From contig NZ_CANMBY010000004.1 in assembly GCF_947496195.1 (NCBI RefSeq), forward strand, positions 117,027-181,026: a stretch of DNA of 64,000 bases, in the 5' to 3' direction. Every line of letters starts with the position of its first letter. The stretch's first letter is position 1. The translations under genes and the position numbers were made by a program. The stretch is from an uncultured Polaribacter sp. GTDB taxonomy: Bacteria; Bacteroidota; Bacteroidia; Flavobacteriales; Flavobacteriaceae. This document shows, one piece after another, positions 57,389-64,000 of the stretch. The notes under the pieces were generated by a model. It was not told the origin of the DNA. It did no database searches and saw only the letters and a list, made by a program, of their open reading frames with translations.

Positions 57389-58831
57389 ATGTCATCATCT
57401 TTAGATTACGAAAAAGAAGTTTCACAACAAGCAAAAACAAGAAGACAAACTGTAGAATTTATTAATATCGTTAACGATTTGTGGTATGATAGATCTATAG
57501 AATTGGTATTATTTAGAAATCCACTTGTAGATAAAAGAGCAGGTGAGGTATTAAACTTAATTAACTATGCCAAAGAATTTGTAAACAAACCAATTACAAT
57601 TCAAGATGCTTTAAGTATCGCAAAAGCTATACAAAAAGTAGATTTACCATCTTCTAAATTAGATATTGGTAAATTGGCTTATGAATGTCATTTAAACCCT
57701 AAAGGATGTGAAGACAAAATAGCATTCGTAAAAAAGCAATTAAAAAATGCTACTGAGTTTAAAGATATAAAACCAAAAGATGTTGTTTTATATGGTTTTG
57801 GTAGAATTGGTAGATTGTTAGCAAGAGAATTAATGACTAAAATGGGTAAAGGTTCTCAATTACGCTTAAGAGCAGTTGTAACTAGAGGAGAAATTAACCA
57901 AACTGTTTTAGAAAAAAGAGCCTCTTTATTAAGTATAGATTCTGTTCATGGAGATTTCTTAGGTACTGTTCAAGTAGATGTAGAAAATAAAGCTTTAGTT
58001 ATTAATGGTACTACTGTTAATATGATTTCTGCTAATAATCCAGAAGATATAGATTATACAAAATACGGTATTAATGATGCTTTAATTATAGATAATACAG
58101 GTGCTTTTAGAGATGATGTTGCTTTAGCTAGACACTTAAAAGCTAAAGGAGCAAGTAAAGTGTTATTAACTGCACCAGGTAAAGGGATACCAAATATTGT
58201 ACATGGTGTAAATCATAAAAAATATGACCCAGATACTGTAGATATTTTTTCAGCAGCTTCTTGTACTACTAATGCAATTACACCTGTTTTAAAAGTTTTA
58301 GAAGATACTTATGGTATTAAAAAAGGTCATTTAGAAACCATTCATGCCTACACAAATGATCAAAACTTAGTAGATAATATGCACAGTAAATACAGAAGAG
58401 GTAGAGCTGCTGCATTAAATATGGTAATCACAGAAACAGGAGCAGGTAAAGCTGTTGCAAAAGCATTGCCAGCTTTAGAAGGTAAATTAACATCTAATGC
58501 AATTAGAGTTCCAGTTCCAAATGGATCTTTAGCAATTTTAAGTTTACAATTAAGAAGACCTGTTACTTCAGATAGCGTAAACGCTACTTTAAAACACCAT
58601 GCTTTAGAAGGTGATTTAGTTGAGCAGATTAAATATTCTATAGATAATGAGTTAGTGTCATCTGATATAATTGGTTCTACAGCTCCATCAATTTTTGATA
58701 GTAAAGCTACAATTACAGACGCAGAAACTATTGTAATTTATGTTTGGTATGATAATGAATATGGTTATTCTCATCAAGTTATGAGACTTGCAAAGCATAT
58801 AGCTAAAGTAAGAAGGTTTACTTACTATTAG
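57389..58831 (+). CDS. gap: Glyceraldehyde-3-phosphate dehydrogenase, long form
   Basis: 480 residues, about 145 longer than classical GAPDH. The extra N-terminus (about 1-130) is helical and charged. It precedes the NAD-binding VLYGFGRIGRLLARELM (about 132-148). The catalytic Cys is in FSAASCTTNAITPV (near 292), and ETIHAYTNDQNLVDN follows. It oxidises glyceraldehyde 3-phosphate in glycolysis or gluconeogenesis. This long form is known in Bacteroidota and some other bacteria. A single-gene transcript with a palindromic operator and its own terminator. Confidence 0.95.
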   Translation: MSSSLDYEKEVSQQAKTRRQTVEFINIVNDLWYDRSIELVLFRNPLVDKRAGEVLNLINYAKEFVNKPITIQDALSIAKAIQKVDLPSSKLDIGKLAYECHLNPKGCEDKIAFVKKQLKNATEFKDIKPKDVVLYGFGRIGRLLARELMTKMGKGSQLRLRAVVTRGEINQTVLEKRASLLSIDSVHGDFLGTVQVDVENKALVINGTTVNMISANNPEDIDYTKYGINDALIIDNTGAFRDDVALARHLKAKGASKVLLTAPGKGIPNIVHGVNHKKYDPDTVDIFSAASCTTNAITPVLKVLEDTYGIKKGHLETIHAYTNDQNLVDNMHSKYRRGRAAALNMVITETGAGKAVAKALPALEGKLTSNAIRVPVPNGSLAILSLQLRRPVTSDSVNATLKHHALEGDLVEQIKYSIDNELVSSDIIGSTAPSIFDSKATITDAETIVIYVWYDNEYGYSHQVMRLAKHIAKVRRFTYY

Positions 58832-58852
58832 TAGTATATTTAAATTTAAATC

Positions 58853-58889
58853 AAAAAAGCTCAAAACCTAAGTTTTGAGCTTTTTTTTT
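58853..58889 (+). terminator. Bidirectional terminator after GAPDH
   Basis: An A run then GCTCAAAAC (58853-58867) pairs with GTTTTGAGC then a T run (58872-58886) around CTAA. The A run gives a T tract on the minus strand, so it also serves the DsrE-like gene. Confidence 0.92.
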
Positions 58890-58928
58890 GTTTAAAAAAT
58901 CAACTAAACTAAAATTATTTTTTTAAAA

Positions 58929-59405
58929 TTAAATGAAAAGCAGATGTGTGTTTTCTTGATCTGCTCTAGCATAAAAATCACCTACAGTAATAATATCTTC
59001 AATTTCATCAATTAAATCTTCTCTTTTTAAATGAAACATTTCTACTGCTAATTTACATGCCCATAATTTACAACCAGAATCAGAAAGTATTTCTAAAAAT
59101 TCACCAACAGGAGGCATATCTAATTTTTCCATCTCTTTTTTCATCATCTTAGTAGCTAAAGCCTCCATACCTGGTAGCCCACCTAACATGGTTGGTATGT
59201 GCATTGCTGGGTTTCCAACAGTTGCTACTCTTAAATGTTCTAATTTCTTTTTTTGAATTGCTTCTAAACCAAAGAATGTAAAAAAGATTTCAGATTCTAT
59301 ACCTTCCATTCTAGCACCATTTGCCATAATAAATGCTGCATATACATTTTCTATTGTTGCTTTTGATAAGATAAAAAGCATTTTTTTAACTTTTGTTTTG
59401 CTCAT
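58929..59405 (-). CDS. DsrE/DsrF-like protein
   Basis: 158 residues of the DsrE/F/H fold. MLFILSKATIENVYAAFIMANGARMEG is the characteristic beginning; cysteines C112 and C117 in SGCKLWACKLAV are in the region where DsrE-like proteins bind sulfur. Such proteins carry persulfide sulfur. It is the third gene after an SQR-like flavoprotein and TusE, which points to sulfane sulfur transfer. Individual activity unproven. Confidence 0.88.
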   Translation of the reverse strand: MSKTKVKKMLFILSKATIENVYAAFIMANGARMEGIESEIFFTFFGLEAIQKKKLEHLRVATVGNPAMHIPTMLGGLPGMEALATKMMKKEMEKLDMPPVGEFLEILSDSGCKLWACKLAVEMFHLKREDLIDEIEDIITVGDFYARADQENTHLLFI

Positions 59406-59417
59406 AATTTCTAAGGT

Positions 59418-59726
59418 TTAAATACAACTTTTTGGTTTTGGTACTCCAGCAATTTTGGTAGATACTTTTAATGGTCCACCAGGAAATAATGCATAGAATT
59501 CTTTAATATCTATCACACCACTTTTTTTAATTCCTCTTATAGAAAGTGGTTTTTTTGCAGTAACTTGTTCTTGTATCCAAGAAATTACTTGCCAATGTTT
59601 ATCTGTCATTTCTATATTGTTTTCTTTAGCAATTTCCTCTCCAATTTCTTTTGTCCATTGACTAAAGTCTGTTAAGTATCCTTCTTCGTTTACATTGATT
59701 GCTATTTGTTTTATTGTTTTTATCAT
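59418..59726 (-). CDS. TusE/DsrC family sulfur-carrier protein
   Basis: 102 residues. The conserved core EEGYLTDFSQWTKEIGEEIAKENNIEMTDKHWQVI and the C-terminal GVPKPKSCI with the penultimate Cys (C101) identify the family. The second cysteine of true DsrC, about ten residues before, is absent (the segment reads KVSTKIAGVPKP), so it resembles TusE-like single-cysteine carriers. It accepts sulfur as a persulfide on C101. It lies between DsrE-like and SQR-like genes, 12 bp from each. Confidence 0.92.
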   Translation of the reverse strand: MIKTIKQIAINVNEEGYLTDFSQWTKEIGEEIAKENNIEMTDKHWQVISWIQEQVTAKKPLSIRGIKKSGVIDIKEFYALFPGGPLKVSTKIAGVPKPKSCI

Positions 59727-59738
59727 GATTTCTAAATT

Positions 59739-60974
59739 TTATTTGTTAATATTTTTTCCTGCTGTACTCATATTTCTGCTTACAAATGGTATTGGAATTC
59801 CTTTTAATAGTAAGTTCCAATACACCCATCTAAAGGCTAATTTTCCCCAATGATTAAGAACACTCTCTTTTAATAATTTTAGTGGCCCTATGCCAGCTAT
59901 TGGAAAAGTACCAGTTACTGGTTCTTGTTCGTAATTAAAATCAATTAAAAGTGCTTTGTTTTTTCCAGTTTCTATAAAACAGTTAGAATGTCCATCAAAT
60001 TCTTCTTTTAAAGGTTTGTTATTAATGTATAAAAGAATATTATCTGTTAATGTTTCTGATTGAAAATGAGCAACAGAACCTGCTTTAGATGCTGGTACGT
60101 TAGTGGCATCTCCAATAACAAATATGTTTTCGTGTTCTAAAGATTGTAATGTTTTTTCATGAGTAGGAACAAAATTTAAATCGTCTCCCAAACCAGATTT
60201 TTCAATAACTTCATCTCCCATATTTGTTGGTACAGTTACTAACAAATCATAAGAAATTTCTTTATCTATATAATCTACAATCTTTTTATTTTCGAAATCT
60301 ACTCGTTCTATAGCAAAGTCTGTCTCTAACTTTATGTTTTTCTCTTCTAATAAATACCCTAACTTTTTAGAAGAATATTCTTTTGTAAATGCACCAGATA
60401 AAGGTGTTACATAAGTAATTTCAACTTTATCTCTTATTCCTTTTTTATCAAAATAAGAATCAGCTAAAAAAGCAAATTCAAGAGGTGCAACAGGACATTT
60501 TATAGGCATTTCTGTAATATGTACAACTAACTTACCTTCTTTAAATTCTCTTAGTTTATTTCTTAAAGCTAAGGCTCCTTCATATGTGTAAAAATCAAAA
60601 ATGGTGTCTCTCCAAGCTTTGCTGTGCATCCCTTCAACTTCTTGAGGAGCAATTTTAGAACCTGTAGCAATAATTAAAATATCATAAGAAAGCACTCCAT
60701 TTTCTAATTCAACTAAATTATTCTCTGCATCAATTTTTTCTATTTTTAATTGATGATATTCAACACCTTTTGGAATAAACTTTTTACCTTCTTTTCTTAC
60801 TTGATTTTCATTATAAATATCAAAAGGCAAAAACAAAAAGCCAGGTTGATAATAGTGTGTTTTGTATTGATCTACAATATGGATTTTCCAATCTTTTTTT
60901 GGTAATTTAGAAACTAAATGATTAGCCATCATTGTTCCTGATGTCCCTGCTCCTAAAATGACTAAGTTTTTCAT
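59739..60974 (-). CDS. Sulfide:quinone reductase-like FAD-dependent oxidoreductase
   Basis: The frame reaches 60995, but ATG 60974 gives MKNLVILGAGTSGTMMANHLV with the dinucleotide fold directly at the N-terminus, so I use it: 411 residues. The Cys in MPIKCPVAPLEF (about 150-161) is the conserved redox cysteine of SQR-like enzymes. FVIGDATNVPASKAGSVAHFQSE binds FAD near the C-terminal third. It probably oxidises sulfide to sulfane sulfur, passing electrons to quinone, and hands sulfur to TusE/DsrE. Confidence 0.88.
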   Translation of the reverse strand: MKNLVILGAGTSGTMMANHLVSKLPKKDWKIHIVDQYKTHYYQPGFLFLPFDIYNENQVRKEGKKFIPKGVEYHQLKIEKIDAENNLVELENGVLSYDILIIATGSKIAPQEVEGMHSKAWRDTIFDFYTYEGALALRNKLREFKEGKLVVHITEMPIKCPVAPLEFAFLADSYFDKKGIRDKVEITYVTPLSGAFTKEYSSKKLGYLLEEKNIKLETDFAIERVDFENKKIVDYIDKEISYDLLVTVPTNMGDEVIEKSGLGDDLNFVPTHEKTLQSLEHENIFVIGDATNVPASKAGSVAHFQSETLTDNILLYINNKPLKEEFDGHSNCFIETGKNKALLIDFNYEQEPVTGTFPIAGIGPLKLLKESVLNHWGKLAFRWVYWNLLLKGIPIPFVSRNMSTAGKNINK

Positions 60975-61022
60975 AATTAACGATTTATACATCAAAATTA
61001 ATTAAAATGTAATTCTCTAATT

Positions 61023-61065
61023 ATGACAAAAGTCATGTATTTCTGTTATGTAACATAAGTTACAT
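61023..61065. promoter_or_regulatory. Two Crp/Fnr-like palindromes between the sulfur operon and ligA
   Basis: ATGAC-AAAA-GTCAT (61023-61036) and ATGTAAC-ATAA-GTTACAT (61048-61065) are perfect inverted repeats with 4-bp spacers. The first has the TGA-N6-TCA half-site spacing of Crp/Fnr sites. They lie about 50 bp upstream of the SQR-like gene, a suitable place for activator binding. Confidence 0.6.
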
Positions 61066-61104
61066 TTTAACCTTTTTTACTATTAAATTCTATAAATATT
61101 GTTT

Positions 61105-61112
61105 TATTTTTG
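61105..61112 (+). promoter_or_regulatory. -7 element of ligA
   Basis: TATTTTTG lies 7 bp before the ligA ATG (61120), so transcription would start within a few bases of the start codon. Confidence 0.5.
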
Positions 61113-61113
61113 A

Positions 61114-63120
<2,007 letters not shown>

Positions 63121-63133
63121 TAATCTTTGGCAA

Positions 63134-63141
63134 TATTTTTG
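63134..63141 (+). promoter_or_regulatory. -7 element before the DUF4294 gene
   Basis: TATTTTTG, 43 bp before the ATG at 63185. A GG (63129-63130) exactly 10 bases before its last G also mimics sigma-54 spacing, but the TGGCA-N-TTG match is weak. Confidence 0.35.
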
Positions 63142-63184
63142 TAAATAAACTTTACTATTAAATTCTATCTTAGAATCTAAATTA

Positions 63185-63913
63185 ATGAAAAAATTACTTT
63201 ACATATATATAATAGTAAACTCATTTACTTTTTTTTCACAGAAAAAGGAAGTTTTAGACTCTTTACCAAAAACTTTAGAAGATTATGTTTTTGTAAAACC
63301 TGGAGATACCCTAACAGTAAAGTTTAATGAAATCACCTTACTTCCCAAACCAAAATTTAGAATTTCAGATGATGTTCGTTATTACTTATGGTTTAGAAGA
63401 AAAGTATTTAAAGCATACCCTTATGCAAAATTAGCTTCAGAAAGATTAGACACTTTAAATGCTAGATTAGAAAGAATTCCTTCAAAAAGAAAAAAAAGAA
63501 AATATACAAAGACTATTCAAAAATACATAGAAGGTGAGTTTACAGATCAAATGAAAAAAATGACCAGAACAGAAGGTCGCATTTTAATTAAACTAATTCA
63601 TAGACAAACAGGTAAAACTGCTTTTAATAATATTAGAGGATTAAGAAGTGGTTGGAAAGCTTTTTGGTACAACACTACAGCTAATCTATTTAAACTTTCT
63701 TTAAAAGATGAATATAATCCTCAATTAGTAAATGAAGATTTTTTAATAGAATATATTCTACAGCAAGCTTTTCAAAAAGATATACTAAAAAAACAATCTT
63801 CAAAATTAAATTTTGATTTCCAAAAAATTATAATCGATAAAAAAGCAGAAATTAATGTAGATGAATATAGGCAGATGTTTGCAAAACTTCGTATGAAAAA
63901 GAAAAACAAATAA
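63185..63913 (+). CDS. DUF4294 family protein
   Basis: 242 residues. A signal peptide (about 1-19) is followed by a conserved block DDVRYYLWFRRKVFKAYPYAKLASERLDTLNARLERIPSKRKKRKYTK, then EGEFTDQMKKMTRTEGRILIKLIHRQTGKTAFN with the R-T-E-G-R-I-L signature of DUF4294. It ends in a basic tail. The family is restricted to Bacteroidota and has no known role. It follows ligA by 64 bp. Confidence 0.88.
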   Translation: MKKLLYIYIIVNSFTFFSQKKEVLDSLPKTLEDYVFVKPGDTLTVKFNEITLLPKPKFRISDDVRYYLWFRRKVFKAYPYAKLASERLDTLNARLERIPSKRKKRKYTKTIQKYIEGEFTDQMKKMTRTEGRILIKLIHRQTGKTAFNNIRGLRSGWKAFWYNTTANLFKLSLKDEYNPQLVNEDFLIEYILQQAFQKDILKKQSSKLNFDFQKIIIDKKAEINVDEYRQMFAKLRMKKKNK

Positions 63914-64000
63914 CTTAGATTTAAACTAAATCAGCTATATTTTTCATTTGGTTAATATTTTTTTTGGTTTTAAGATATTGATTTTAAAAGTGTTGATATT

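Noticed and set aside
63127..63143. Sigma-54 promoter before the DUF4294 gene
   Set aside because: GG and G have the right spacing, but TGGCAC and TTGC are poorly matched and a good TAnnTTTG explains the same bases.
63945..64000. Possible 3' end of a minus-strand gene at the right edge
   Set aside because: An open frame reads NINTFKINILKPKKILTK before a stop, but 18 codons without other evidence are too few to call.

Overview
This window is AT-rich and densely coding. It reads as chromosome from a marine-type Flavobacteriaceae (Bacteroidota), perhaps close to Polaribacter or Tenacibaculum. The support is the gene families (DUF4249 lipoprotein with a TonB receptor, DUF4294, YaiO family, monomeric isocitrate dehydrogenase, long-form GAPDH), many promoters with the Bacteroidota -7 element TAnnTTTG, and no Shine-Dalgarno sequences. 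I found no tRNA, rRNA, CRISPR array, prophage or recognisable transposase. Genus assignment is inference.

Layout. 1-3923: uncharacterised proteins (first one cut by the window edge) and a four-helix-bundle gene with unusual flanks. 3980-4684: a single-gene unit on the minus strand bounded by a perfect 10-bp inverted repeat and two hairpins. 4739-12119: a redox/electrophile-response island (DoxX, OsmC, azoreductase, FMN reductase, CDGSH/Fe-S protein, acetyltransferase, cysteine-less glutaredoxin, MarR regulator, two pirins, 2,4-dienoyl-CoA-reductase-like old yellow enzyme). A CCTTGG-centred operator recurs at three of its promoters. 12152-16687: secreted proteins (triple glycogen-binding-like repeats, retropepsin-like protease) and EttA. 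16866-27950: a protein behind a probable sigma-54 promoter, an ATP-grasp/DUF6095/MurQ operon, a TonB receptor with DUF4249 lipoprotein, and a tripartite efflux operon with a MacB-like permease but no ATPase. 28036-35757: isocitrate dehydrogenase, L19, TrmD, a hydrolase with no normal start codon, and a RimK/RimB-like/aminoacylase cluster.

35907-43017 holds a divergent Hpt protein and an overlapping gene run: response regulator, membrane HEAT protein, processive GT2 synthase, LTA-synthase-like transferase carrying a TPR tail, and a TPR plus beta-barrel YaiO protein. This resembles a synthase-dependent envelope or extracellular glycan system whose last two proteins share a homologous TPR domain. 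43019-49824: PrmC, cardiolipin synthase, RibD, HAD, EamA, YigZ and thioesterase. 49992-55729: DnaA, phosphatase, RsmI-like methylase, MltG and DapF. 55858-63913: HtrA, GAPDH with a LacI-like palindrome in its promoter, a sulfide:quinone-reductase-like/TusE/DsrE operon facing LigA across two Crp/Fnr-type palindromes, and a DUF4294 protein.

The strongest candidates for something undescribed are the CCTTGG redox regulon, the glycan system at 36407-43017, and the inverted-repeat-bounded single-gene unit at 3980-4684.
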